Source: Phanerodontia chrysosporium
Taxonomy: Eukaryota; Basidiomycota; Agaricomycetes; Polyporales; Phanerochaetaceae
DNA: 64,000 nt
Assembly (NCBI GenBank): GCA_001910725.1
Contig: MJGA01000059.1
Span: 1-64,000, forward strand
Direction: 5' to 3'
Shown piece after piece: positions 1 to 10,775 of this stretch (the first letter of the stretch is position 1; each line of letters opens with the position of its first letter). A model generated the notes under the pieces. The model did not search any database, was not told the DNA's origin, and worked only from the letters and a program-made list of their open reading frames with translations. The position numbers and the translations under genes are program-made.

Positions 1-429
1 CTGCCCCTAACCCTAAGGGTTAAGACGAAAAACTGTGACAGCGAGCCTCGCGGACAGCAGTCCAGTTGATGGAGGGGACAGAGGGCGGAGGCTGGGGAAG
101 CGTGGACACGTACTTGATGACCGCCTTGACTTTGCGGTCAGTCCACTTGACGGGGTTGCCGGCCTCGCGACGACGTTGGAGGCGGTCGAAAATGCGCTGG
201 GGGATGTGGTCTTTGAGGAGAGGTGCGTTCGGGGGCGGAGAGGCCGCGCTTCGATGAACGTCTTTCGGCACTGCGAATGCAAGCCTTAGTAACGCGTACG
301 GAGTGAGCGAGCTGCTCGACTACGACGTACTTGTCTTAATCGGAGGGAATAAACTTTTTTAAACGGTGTTGTGGGGGGAGCGGTAGGGGGAAAATGCCTA
401 GGGCACCCAAAAGATCTCGACCTAATGTC
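1..429. other. Left edge; possible partial exon, no firm gene
   Basis: The first 24 bases hold two CCCTAA units followed at once by an inverted copy (AGGGTTA), a very short telomere-like motif. On the minus strand, positions 271-20 read open and contain a protein-like stretch (KWTDRKVKAVIKYV) that could be an exon of a gene continuing to the left, but no good start or splice partner is visible. The rest shows nothing I can name. Confidence 0.25.
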
Positions 430-1120
430 GCGAAGCAGAGGCTCAACGCTACACGAGGGAGGGCGAATGGGGAGGTCGACGACGAGGTGCAGCGGAGCGT
501 GTCACGCGGCGACGAACAAACTTGTACAGCTGTCCGTATTGACCAAGTTCTATTAGTGTTGTATGCTACAATACAAGTGACGGGCTTACCTGTCCGTATT
601 GACCAAGAGATTGAGATGACGGACAGGAGCGAGGGGAGCTACCCTTATATACTACAGTACTCTAGGGCAGGCTGTACGATTACCTAAGCTGATGGGCAGT
701 GCTCAGCATAGCCAGCGAGGCTGCGACGCGGACTGCGCGGCGAGGCTGTGCGGGGGCTATGTCACGAGGCTATGTCAGCTGGCAGTGTCTCGAGGCTGCG
801 TCGGGCCGAGGCTGTGTCATCAGGCTGATCAGCTCGGCGTGTCTCGGCGAGGGGAGTCATCAGGGATGACAGTGCCTCCTCGGCGATCCGGGGAACCGGT
901 TGCAAGGCAGACCGGTGATCCGGGCGGTGTCTGAGCGCGCAGCGGGATGCGCTGGCGTCTAGGGGTGATGCGCCATCAGGGCGCTGGCGCTGAGTGGCCA
1001 GGTGCTGAGCGTGGGCGGCTAGGACTCCAGACGGCGCGAGGGCTGCTCGCCCGTTGGATTAATCGAGGAAAATAGCCAAAAATCGGCGAAAAATAGGGCT
1101 GCGCCGTCACATCTGTGACA
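430..1120 (-). repeat. LTR-like repeat A (probable solo or truncated LTR)
   Basis: Read on the minus strand this begins TGTCACAGATGTGACGG, the TG-start style of fungal Gypsy-type LTRs, and matches repeat B (3292 onward, plus strand) for about 690 bases with scattered substitutions. Similarity stops near 430, while B runs on, so this copy is either truncated or its end has decayed. Inside are a TATA-like tract (reading TATATAAG on the minus strand in copy B, near 645-655 here) and an 18-base motif repeated at 530-547 and 591-608. No reverse transcriptase or integrase reading frame lies next to it. The right edge sits inside a palindrome of the adjacent direct repeat. The LTR assignment is an inference from the terminus and promoter-like tract. 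Confidence 0.6.
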
Positions 1121-1420
1121 GCAGAGATCGGGGCCCATGGGTATACTCCCTCTCTCCAATGCCCTCAATTGTTGGTGGTTCCCCGACCGCTGCTCGAACA
1201 GCGATCGGGTGACCTTACCAACATCATTATCTGTTGTCACCCGATCGCTGCTCGATCAGCAATCGGATGGCCACACTGGTTCTATTCGTGGTCACCTCTC
1301 ATCAGTGTATGCTGTCCGATCGCTGCTCGAGCAGCCATCGGAGATTCAGTCGCTTTTTGTGTGTTTGATCTCATTGTTGCAGCATACATAACTGACCCCG
1401 AGTTGTAGATTTTCACGACC
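1121..1420 (+). repeat. Direct repeat 1 with palindrome array
   Basis: About 290 bases that recur in the same orientation at 2660-2960 (roughly 75-80 percent identical by eye). The unit carries several copies of a 26-base near-perfect palindrome whose half sites are CCGATCGCTGCTC and GAGCAGCGATCGG; copies here are at about 1186-1209, 1242-1266 and 1317-1341, plus a cut half site at 1121-1131 where repeat A abuts. Copies are spaced about 55-75 bases apart. The two direct repeats bracket a spliced gene of unknown function. Confidence 0.75.
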
Positions 1421-1447
1421 AAACATGCCAATAACGAGGGATACTAG

Positions 1448-2103
1448 TTACAAGTAACGACATTTCTTGCGCTGCGCGAGCTCCTGATGCAATGTGAACT
1501 CAAAGTCGAAACTCTCAGACATAGTAAAATTGAAATCGCACTGAAACGTCCTAAGCCAGTGCAGACCATGACTTGGCACGAGGTGATACATCGCAATGTT
1601 CCAGGGACTCGGTCCGAAATGCTCCCGACAATACGTCTGGATTCGATAGTAAGCCCGCTTTCACACTATGCATCAATGTCGTTCACGAACTCACCCCGGT
1701 GTCACGGATCGTCGTCCAGGCCTCGTCACCCCGCGACATGTCGTTGATATTCAGGTTCATCCTCAGGATCATTCCAGCAATCGCCCACGTGCTGTTGAGT
1801 ATGCGCACGAACCTGGCCTTCTTGACGTCCTCAGCATCATCGTTCTGCCGTGCATACTCTGCGAAATCTCCCTCGAAGTTGTCCCAATTTCGATCGCGGT
1901 ACCTCCACCCAGACAAACCCTCGAACGTCCAATGCTCCTCAAACACGTATTGTCGGTTGCGCACCGGGCTCCCATCTCCGTTCTGCCAAACTCTTCATCA
2001 GTATCATCTTCACCTCGGCGAAAACCTTACTTACGCCAGATGAGGCATGCTCCCCATCCTCGACCTCTTCGGGGACAGCACGCGAATCGGTAGTGCTGGA
2101 CAT
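1448..2103 (-). CDS. Three-exon gene of unknown function, 181 aa
   Basis: Exons 2103-2035, 1982-1695 and 1636-1448 join in phase 0 at both junctions, with donors GTAAGT and GTGAGT and acceptors GGCAG and TCCAG, giving 181 residues ending in TAA. The protein is soluble, has no signal peptide or membrane segment, and is rich in Trp, Asn, Arg and acidic residues (a block reading GLSGWRYRDRNWDNFEGDF at about residues 45-63). I do not recognise the family. The gene sits between two direct repeats that carry palindrome arrays, and the whole unit lies between two inverted LTR-like repeats, so it may be cargo of a mobile element. Clean splice phases across three exons argue for a real gene rather than chance frames; expression is unknown. 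Confidence 0.55.
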
Positions 2104-2659
2104 TACGAGGGTGGATGGTGGTGGTGGTCTTTCAAGTCGCTCAGCACCGCCCTTGCGCGAGATCGCTACTGATAAGAATTTGATCACATGTTGTATGCAC
2201 CTGTTTGCAGATAGATTGACCAGCTGATGGCGGTGGAATGGACATTCCCGCCTTTGCATTTGTTTTTTTAAATATGTTTGTGGCAGACATATGCAATTTC
2301 TGACATCCCAGATAGTATGATCTCTACTATGTGACCGACACAAACATCTGTAAAATTGGTCGTGGCACAAATGCCTTTTCGTCAACTCCTCTTTGAACCC
2401 TCTGAACCTCTAACCCATTCTGAACCCAACATCTATCCTGAACTGAGGGCGATTTATTCGAGGCATAAACACTTCTGACATTTATTCACGATCTCTGTTG
2501 GTGGTTACATGATTGAGGGACTGGTAACTTGAAAACCAGCATGTCATGATATGCAGACTGTTGTGGCTTGCATATGACAAGTTGTTGTCACTTTGCCTGC
2601 TATGGGGAGTGATCGAAGTGCCTTCTGTGCAATGAAGCCCTCACTCCGATCGCTCCTCG

Positions 2660-2960
2660 AGCAGCGATCGGGGCTCATGGGTATACTCGCTCCCTTTGCT
2701 GCCTTCGATTGTCGGTGCTTCCCGATCGCTGCTCGAACAGCAATCGGGTGGTCCTACCCATCTCATCAGCTGTCGCCACCCGATCGCTGTTCGAGCAGTG
2801 ATCGGACGGTAACACTGATTCTACGCAGTGTTACCTGCCATGACTGGACCATTTCTGATCGCTGCTCGAGCAGCCATCGGAGATTCAGTCACGTTTTATA
2901 AGTTTGATCTCATGCTTGCAGCATACATAACCGATCCCAGTTCATGGATTTCCACGTTCC
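2660..2960 (+). repeat. Direct repeat 2 with palindrome array
   Basis: Second copy of the roughly 290-base unit at 1121-1420. Palindromes at about 2648-2672, 2722-2748, 2781-2806 and 2857-2880, the first being complete where copy 1 is interrupted by LTR-like repeat A. The unit ends in both copies with a shared stretch containing TTGCAGCATACATAAC. Confidence 0.75.
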
Positions 2961-3291
2961 ATAATTTAACATAGGTTGGAATGTGTCGGGGATACCCCTT
3001 GTTATTTCGCAAAAATAAAAGTCAAAGCCTGGAGGGTGACCTAAGCCCTAAGGTACCAGTAAAAAACCAGTATAATGTCGGCGTCGAGGGGGAGTGTTGA
3101 TGAGCAGGCGTGAGACTCTGACACTGTGGACCCAGAGGACTCTGCGCCGTGCGCGCAGACTGCCCGCACCTCCTGCTCGGTAGACACGTTCTACCGCGTC
3201 ACCCTTACGTGAGCTCGCTGTACCAGACAGCGAGCAAATATTCTAGGTAATTTACGTCATTTTCTGTAATATTCCTAGGCCTGTATGTAGC
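2961..3291. other. Gap between direct repeat 2 and LTR-like repeat B
   Basis: No coding frame or recognisable element beyond the flanking repeats. Confidence 0.5.
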
Positions 3292-3990
3292 TGTCACGGA
3301 TGTGACGGTGCTGCCCTATTTTTCGCCGATTTTTGGCCATTTTCCTCGATTAATCCAACGGGCGAGCAGCCCTCGCGCCGTCTGGAGTCCTAGTCGCCCA
3401 TGCCCAGCGCCTGGCCATTCAGCGCCAGCGCCCTGATGGCGCATCACCCCTAGACGCCAGCGCATCCCGCTGCGCGCTCAGACACTGCCCGAATCACCGG
3501 TCTGCCTTGCAACCGGTTCCCCGGATCGCCGAGGAGGCACTGTCATCCCTGATGACTCCCCTCGCCGAGACACGCCGAGCTGATCAACCTGATGACACAG
3601 CCTCGGCCCGACGCAGCCTCGAGACACTGCCAGCTGACACAGCCTCGTGACATAGCCCCAACACAGCCTCGCCGCGCAGCCCACGTCGCAGCCTCGATGG
3701 CTATGCTGAGCACTGCCCATCAGCTTATGTAATCGTACAGCCTGCCCTGAACTCCTGTAGTATATAAGAGTAGCACCCCTCGCTCCTGTCTGTCATCTCG
3801 ACCTCTTGGTCAATACGGACAGGTAAGCCCGTCACTTGTATTGTAGCATACACCACTAATAGAACTTGGTCAATACGGACAGCTGTATAAGTTGTGCGTC
3901 GCCGCGTGACCCGCTCCACTGCACCTCGTCGTCGTCATCCCCATCCGCCCTCCCTCGTGTAGCGTTGAGCCCTAGCTCCGCGACAGTAGC
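3292..3990 (+). repeat. LTR-like repeat B (inverted partner of repeat A)
   Basis: Starts TGTCACGGATGTGACGG and matches repeat A in inverted orientation up to about 3985. A TATATAAG tract lies near 3759-3766 and an AGTATAAATAC tract near 3993-4003, both promoter-like. The element may extend to about 4100 or 4365, where TG-rich and TCTAACA-like ends occur, but there is no second copy to fix the true end. No linked pol gene is present. Confidence 0.6.
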
Positions 3991-4678
3991 TAAAGTATAA
4001 ATACAGCCTCGAGGATGCCGTCCCCGTCGTCCTCGTCATTCACTCGTCTTACACCTGCGCGAATAAGTCTATTCATTCGACTAATCTTGTTAGAATTTAG
4101 AGTTCGGGCACAGGTAACTGGCTCGACACGACTTCGATTCTCGATGCTGCGGGCCCTCCGGCCCTCCTTATATACATGTATTTACTACTAGAAATTTCTG
4201 AGAAAATCGAATAAATTGCGAAAGATATCCCGCCGTTAGTCAGCAATGACATAACGGGGACAGTCGACCTCTCGCGCGCTGACTCAGCGCGGGGCGCATG
4301 TCGCGCGTCGCACCCGAAAATCAACAAATCTACTACAAGTGAGTCTATCTAATTCTAACAGACTCTGGCATGAGAAGATTTCAACGTAGTGAAACGGAAG
4401 GTCAAACAGATTCTGTTGCTACGGGATCGAATCCTCAAAATTTGAACGCAGATCGAACCAGTGCAAAGTCAAAATCCTTCGGATCCTTATCAGCAGCAGT
4501 TCATTCGTCTGGCAGTGTACTCATCCGAGAATGAGTGCGAAGATTATTGATCAACGAACAGCATGCCCAGGCCTTGTCAGACGGCAGCTAGAGAGTGCTT
4601 GCCATGAGAGTACACGGAAAGACAGAAAGACATGATTATACAGTGTTAAGGTACATAATGTGGGCCATATAGCAACGT
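3991..4678. other. Possible LTR tail and gene 3' flank
   Basis: About 690 bases without a supportable gene. The left part may be the rest of the LTR-like element or its leader; the right part is the 3' side of the glycosyltransferase gene on the minus strand. Confidence 0.4.
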
Positions 4679-6313
4679 TCATTTGCCAAGTTCATCTGCA
4701 AAGTGAACATCGAGAATAGTCTCCGTCGTAATCTTGGCCGCGCCGTTTTGTCCCTGGTTCAGCCATAGCCACTTGTAGCCAGCATGGTAGCGCACAGCCG
4801 GGGCCCAGCGTTCCGCGAGGCTATTTGTTGGGTCGTTCCAGCCTGCCCACTCGTGGTAGCATGGGCCCTCAAGACAATTGCTGGCGTGATGGAGTTAGAC
4901 TCAGCCATGGGGACGACTGAGAGATAGAGGTACTCACAAGTGCACGAGCTTCGGGAGGATCGCCTCGCCTTGGTGCGGTGTTGCCCAGGTGTGCAGCTGC
5001 GTCTTGAGCTCGTCTTCGATCGTGGCGGCGTCGCTGCCCGTGAGGCCAGTCGCGTACATGTCGAGCAGGCAGCTCGAGACCTCCCAGTCGTAGTGCAAAT
5101 GCTTGAAGAGCTCAGGGCGACCATGTATGATTGCCCACCAAAAGCTCTGGTCGCCGAGCGCCGCACCTGCGAAGCGGCCTGTCTCGGGATCGGGCTCACC
5201 GAACAGCTCGCGGAAGGCTGCTGGCGCAAGCGCGACTTTGCCCGCGGCGCGGTAGTACCTCGAGTCCATAAGCCGCATCGAGCGGAAGCGGGCGAGGTCG
5301 AGGAGCATGACGCACGAGCAGATTTTGTTCGCATCGAACCACTGCGGTGCAAACATCTCGGGGTGCGATGGCAGCGAGACAGCCGTCGTGGCGTTCCAGG
5401 TGTCGAATTGGCGCCACAGAAGGAGTGGGTCGCTGATAAAGAAGGCGTCGGTGTCGACGAAAATGACACGCTCAACATGCGCAGGGAGCAGCTCATGTAT
5501 GAACAGCTTCATAAGCCCAGCTGCAGATGGCGTTGTAAGAGTAGTGGTCCCAATTATACCGCTGAATGGACTTACGCGTTCCAGCGGCATGAACCGTGCT
5601 GATACTGCCTTCGCGCTCAATACGATCGAGCATGGCCTGCCACGACGGCCGGTAGAAGAAAACACGCAGGTCGTGCCGTGGCCGCTGGACGAGCGCGAGC
5701 CGCTTCTCGACATATGCCTGCGCCGCGTCGTCGCAAATGATGTACACGTCGACAGGAACGGACGTATACATCATTATTGACTGCGGGCGATCGCATTAGC
5801 GGTTCCTGACTCGCAGACCCATTCGAGACGTACCTTGAGAAGAATTGCGCCTTCACTCGCAGAGTCCTCGGACCACATAATGAGGGCAAAGGTGACCGTC
5901 TGGGACTGCGCAGCAGGCGGCATCGCCGGTGGGTGGGTTTCTGAATTGAAAAGCATGTCGGAGCCGTCAAGTATTGACAGATCGTCAATGTGAGGCGGGT
6001 GCGCAGCGGCCCCGCGCACGTCCCCGTCAGCGATTTCAGGGTCATCTACAGCACCACGCCAAAACTCGGGTTCCTCTGCGGGCATGGTCGCCGGTGTGAA
6101 TGATTGGGTAGGCAACGCGCTGTAGGCATCGGGAATAGAAAGCGCACTGTCTCTGCGTGCGCGGAGGATGTAGAGTGCCGGTAGCGCGATGGCAGCAGCT
6201 ATTGCCACGAGCATGAGTTGCTTGACGAGTATGGGGCGTCGGTGCCAGTCTCGTGCATGCGCTCGCCATCGGGAGACGGGCTTCGTGAGGAAGGGGAGGG
6301 ATTCTGCGGACAT
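4679..6313 (-). CDS. Glycosyltransferase family 8-type, type II membrane protein
   Basis: Four exons (6313-5834, 5780-5576, 5520-4938, 4880-4679) join in phase and give 489 residues. A short basic N-terminus precedes one membrane segment at about residues 29-50, the usual Golgi type II anchor, followed by a stem. The catalytic part contains GLMKLFIHELLP and, at residues 251-253, the DTD motif in ERVIFVDTDAFF, the nucleotide-sugar and metal site of GT8 enzymes such as the LARGE N-terminal domain and glucoside xylosyltransferases. Conserved GDQSFW and HFNCLEGPCYHEW segments follow. Introns use GTACGT, GTAAGT and GTGAGT donors; the 55-base second intron could be misread as coding because it lacks a stop. 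It probably transfers a sugar to a glycoprotein or glycolipid in the Golgi lumen; the exact donor and acceptor cannot be read from sequence. Confidence 0.88.
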
Positions 6314-7651
6314 TGAGGGCGGTTCTTACGGGGCAACGAGCGACCTGTTAACTGCAAAACCGCGACGCGTTAGCCGTGGCATCAGGAGCCCAAGCCCAGA
6401 AACTCACCGAATGGATGTTCACCGCGTGAACCTTGGGTACGAAGACAACGAGGGTGAAAGACAGGGAAACCGAGCTAGAAGAGAGGAGGGCTCCACCGGA
6501 CTTTTATTGGCGGACCTCGATCCAGGAACGTCTTATTGGCCCTGGGCACTAGCGTGTTTTTGATCCACCGAGTGCTAGACGCTGGCTGATGAGCGAACGA
6601 GAGCGCGTTGTGACGACGGCTCTCTTACGTTCGTGGCTTCGCAAAGCATACAGCGTGCATCGGCGGGATTTGGTGCGCTATTCTCCGAGGCTGGGGCCCG
6701 ATTGTGGGCAGAAAAGTTATGAGCCACGTGACGCACGCCGAGGCACGCGTACCTCCGCACAAAAGGATTGCACCCGGCATTTGTTGAGTCCATTCAGGGG
6801 TAGATTTGTATTGAAGAAGATGGAGAGCTTGAGAGACGCGTCGGCGACGAGGACGAGCCGACTGGGAAATCCTACCATGGCCGCGATGTCAACATTGCTC
6901 CATCTGTGCGGCAAGGTACGCACCTCAGGCACCGAATGCAGGCCCACGGGCCTCGTGCACGTCTTCAAAGCTTCAGATGCTTCACAAGCAGCACCCGTCA
7001 GATCATGGGAGACTGTGCGCGCCGAAGCCATGCGCCCTCCGGAGATGTGAGCTCTGCGAGGTGCTGTACAGACTCCGTGAGCTCGTCAGGGCGCGTCGAC
7101 GAGGAACTGCTCACTGTTGACTGCATGAGCGAGCACCGTCAGTCATTTCATGAGGGCCAGACGTGACGATCTTGGCGCAAATAACCCGCCAATGAGCCAA
7201 ACGCCACGACGGTCTTGGTTTGATGACACAGCGCGAGTCGCGGCTTGCGTCACGAAAGGCGACTAATAACTTCCTACAACATGAAGGTCCGTGGCGAGTA
7301 GCTCTCACGTAGCTGAGTCGCAGGCAAGATCGAGCGTAACGGGACGGGGGTATAGCATGCCGAGGATGCTTCGTCAGTGGTAGTATTGAAGGGCCTTATG
7401 TTTGCTTACCTCGATTTACTCATCAGACGCCAAGTAAGACGTCCAAGGCTACGCCCTTTACTCACATCCTTACTGCGCTTACTTACTGACATCGCAACCC
7501 TATGGATTTCGCGTTCTCGCTCCTAAGTCTACTCGCGTCGTCCACGACAATGAGCACTGCGTACCGAACCCGCTGATCCTAAATCTCGAACTCGTCGTAA
7601 GTGTAATCAAAATCCCCCGACAGGCTTGAACATGACGCGTCTTGACGCAGA
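6314..7651. other. Intergenic, upstream of the GT8 gene
   Basis: Probably holds the promoter and a leader intron of the GT8 gene near 6314-6410. A minus-strand frame at 7031-6717 is open for 104 codons but has no splice partner or recognisable motif. Nothing else supportable. Confidence 0.4.
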
Positions 7652-7653
7652 TA

Positions 7654-9400
7654 CATCAGCAATATCCCAGACCGTCTTGCAGCGCTTTCATACTTGCTGC
7701 TGTCACAAGCGCCACAAAGACGCAAAGAGCGGCTTTCGTCGTCAAGTAGGATGTCACCATCAAGTAAAAGCATTTCATCAAGTACAGACATGCACAAACA
7801 GGCATGGACACTAACCTCTGAGCCCTACCCCCTTTGTTTCGCATATAAATTGCGTATTTACACCTCATCTTTCACAAACAAATACCATACCTTACATTAT
7901 ATACCATGCGGGCTAACAATTCCACGAAAGCTCACCGCTTCTTGCATCTGCGTGCTCGTCGACGCTGTCATCCGAGGTGTGCTCACCTCCGCCGAGCAAC
8001 CTGAAGATATGCGTGCCAACTGTGTGTAAACCGAATTCCATTTTTGAATGTCGACAGCAATGCCACCGACAGGGGCCAGGTAAGAGGATGGGGCATCGTG
8101 GCAGACTGCCTGCATGCGTTTCGGTGAAGGGAGCTCCTTCAAGCTTCAGTATTCCCACGGTTCGACCTCGTTGAACGCGCCCGTGCCAAGTCCAGCCGGC
8201 GCTTTACACTCTCGACTTGCCTGTCCTCTCGTCGACACCTATGCTCCTGGGTTGACCCACGAGTACCTCTCCTCTCCATTCGGTCAGTCTTGAAGGCTAT
8301 GAATCACACGACTTTACTTACTGGAGCAATCCAGAAGACCGACCACTCAAGGACACGATGGCACGGAATGAACAGACATGCACAAACCGTGAACCAAGAT
8401 GACTACTGGGAGAAATAGACGAGTGTACAGGGCGTAAGAGCCTGGTGGAACACCGGTGAGTTGTCATATTTTTCGATACCAACCAACGTACCCATATGAC
8501 CTTTCCAAGCCGGCCGGGGGCCAGCTCCCTCGTTCTGCTTGCGCTTCGCGCCCGCCGATGTGCTGGACGACAGCAAGTCCTTCTGTGCGCTTCGCCACCT
8601 TGCACACGTCTGCCACAGGAAACCACTCGTAGGATCTGGTGTCCATACAGGGTGAGTGTGCATTCTTGGTTTGTTGCTGCCCTCGCTCGTCACCTCTGTC
8701 CTCCGCTACAACCATTGCAACGACATGTGTGAAGACGAACGTGCAAGATCCATTCACCTCGCATGCCGGCCAGATGCATCACCTATGTGAGCTGCCCCTC
8801 GCTGTCCATGGTGCCGGGTGCATCGGGGCCGTGACACCGCCGTTGTCCCTTCGTTGTATGGCAAATGCATCAACGTTGTGCCCAAGTACGCAGGAATACC
8901 CAGTACATTTGCATGCGCTGCCGTGGGCGTGTCGATGCTCGTGTCCATGTTCAAGCAGCAGTTGGTTGCATGCTATCATATGTGGTTGCGTAACTGACAC
9001 TCTGACGTCCAGGGCTGCATCCTCATACATGTTGGCATGCATTGCCTATGAGGTTCCACATCTGGTAGCACCGTGCACATGGCTTGAGGACCCCTGATAA
9101 GTTAGGATAGTTCCCCTGTAGATATACCAACACTGTATCGTATCTGCATTAATATACACTGCTTAACTTCATTCATGTGCAATCCGTCCCCTGGATGAAC
9201 CTGAACTTGAGCCTGTACTTAATGCTGGGAAACTAGAATGTAGGCCACTTTACACTGTTTGATGCACACTGTAGAGCTGTCTGACAGCTGAAAGCCGTGC
9301 TTTGAAAGCGGTACATAACTGAATAAGAACGCCGTCTGAATGCTTGCGCGTCTGTGAAAGTGCCAAAGGCGCTGTAAGAGCCGCTAGGAAATTGCTGATG
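7654..9400 (-). mobile_element. TA-flanked DNA transposon, copy 1 (1747 bp)
   Basis: Bounded by the target dinucleotide TA on each side (7652-7653 and 9401-9402). Imperfect terminal inverted repeats begin CATCAGCAATWTCCYAG and stay similar for about 35 bases. The same 1747-base sequence occurs in opposite orientation at 43917-45663, equal in length and with identical reading frames wherever I compared them. TA duplication suggests a Tc1/mariner-like mechanism. I see no DDE transposase: short open frames inside (for example minus 8693-8403 and 8757-8464) match nothing I recognise, so this looks non-autonomous or carries an unfamiliar, spliced gene. Joining the flanks on the minus strand restores a short open frame ending DFDYTYDEFEI, so this insertion may also interrupt a gene, though weakly supported. 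Confidence 0.9.
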
Positions 9401-9402
9401 TA

Positions 9403-10775
9403 CATGGAAGTCCACAGCAACCTTGACTCGTCAGATGCTCCACTCCTGGACCCAGTCTAGAGGCAGATCCGAGACGACGAAATGCTCCCGAGAGCGTCGC
9501 ATTATCATCTCAAGGTGCGACTCAGACCTTGGTCGCCGACATGGCGAGTGGACGCGCAAAGCACATTGGCACCTCTGGATGAGAGAACGTCGGTTGCCTC
9601 GTGCAGGTTCCGAAGGGGTTAGCAGCGAGGGACACCAGGTTGTCGCAGGCAATCCCTGTGAGTACTTCGTCGTCTGCGGACTCTGACAGGACTCAACCTA
9701 CTCGTCCATCGTCCAGGTCGTCATTGAAGCCGAAGACCACCCGGGTCAGTACAGAGTGCTGTTCAGCCTACCGTCGCAAGCTCATCTGTGCACTCAGTTC
9801 TTGCACAGTGTAAAGGCGCCTCGGCTATCTGTGCACGCCTTCATTCCTACGCAGCTCTGCGCACCTCGTCGTCCACGACGTCCCGCGCAACTTTTGGAAC
9901 ATGACGCCATGCGCGGCATCTCAGTACGACGTGATGCAAAGCTCCGTTGACGAAGGCGACACTTGCGTACGCACGGTGGTATCCTCATAACGTCCACGAG
10001 GCTCCGTGCCCGCCGGCCGGTGCCAAGCAGGCTGCGCGCAGCTTCGCAAGCGTCGATGTCCGACGCCTGCGCTACGAAGTCGCCACGGCCGGCGGGGTGC
10101 CACCAGGGCCCAGGGCGCGGCTGCGCGACGTGGTGCGAGGACGTCACTGTAGTCAGCCAGCGGACGAGTGGTGCTTTGACACTCTCGTCCGGGGCTGTTG
10201 CCGCCTGCAGAACATAGTTGTCTTGCGACCTTTTCCCGCACGCTCCAGGCTCGAAGAGTTTGTCGACCCCCCTGCAACGCGGCTCTACACCAAGAGCCCC
10301 AGCTCTCGTCCGTCAAGTAGCAGCGACGTCTCGCTTCGTTCAGGCTCGGGCATTTTGGCTGTGAACGGGTAACGACAGGTATATTGTCCGCACCGACGAG
10401 ACTGTCCTTGTCCACTAGCGCAACACCCACACGCAAAGAGTAGAAAGACCGGTCTATTACACCCAAGTGAAGAGCACGTATGTACATAGCTACAATCTAG
10501 AACAGAGCATACCCAGAGAGACGAGAAGAAGTGACAACCACGGCGGCATGCGAAAGGTGTGGGTGCAAGCCCGGCAGAGCAGGTGGAGTTTCCAGAGTGT
10601 CCGGAGCGCACGGTGTAGAAAGGCGGGGGACAGGAAAGTACAAGAATAGGGCGGGTGGGTTGGGGGCTACGCTAGCGTCTATAGTCAGGTCGTCGTCGCA
10701 GGTCGTACAAGTGTCCGATCACGCAATATGCAGGCTAGTCCGCAGCCACGAGACACGCAAACGAGTGTTTTTGCT
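9403..10775. other. Intergenic
   Basis: About 1.4 kb. A minus-strand frame at 9652-9431 ends just beside transposon copy 1, and a minus frame of 188 codons covers 10487-9921, but neither has recognisable motifs, convincing starts or splice partners. Confidence 0.35.

Noticed and set aside
1121..2960. CRISPR-like array
   Set aside because: The repeats are palindromic and regularly spaced, but the spacers are themselves conserved between the two direct repeats and the genome is eukaryotic.
5493..5774. GT8 exon extended through YNWDHYSYNAIC
   Set aside because: The stretch lies in a 55-base intron with a proper donor, branch site and acceptor, and removing it restores the GLMKL block expected in GT8 enzymes.
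9921..10487. 188-codon minus-strand frame
   Set aside because: No recognisable motif, no conservation argument and the complementary strand is also open.
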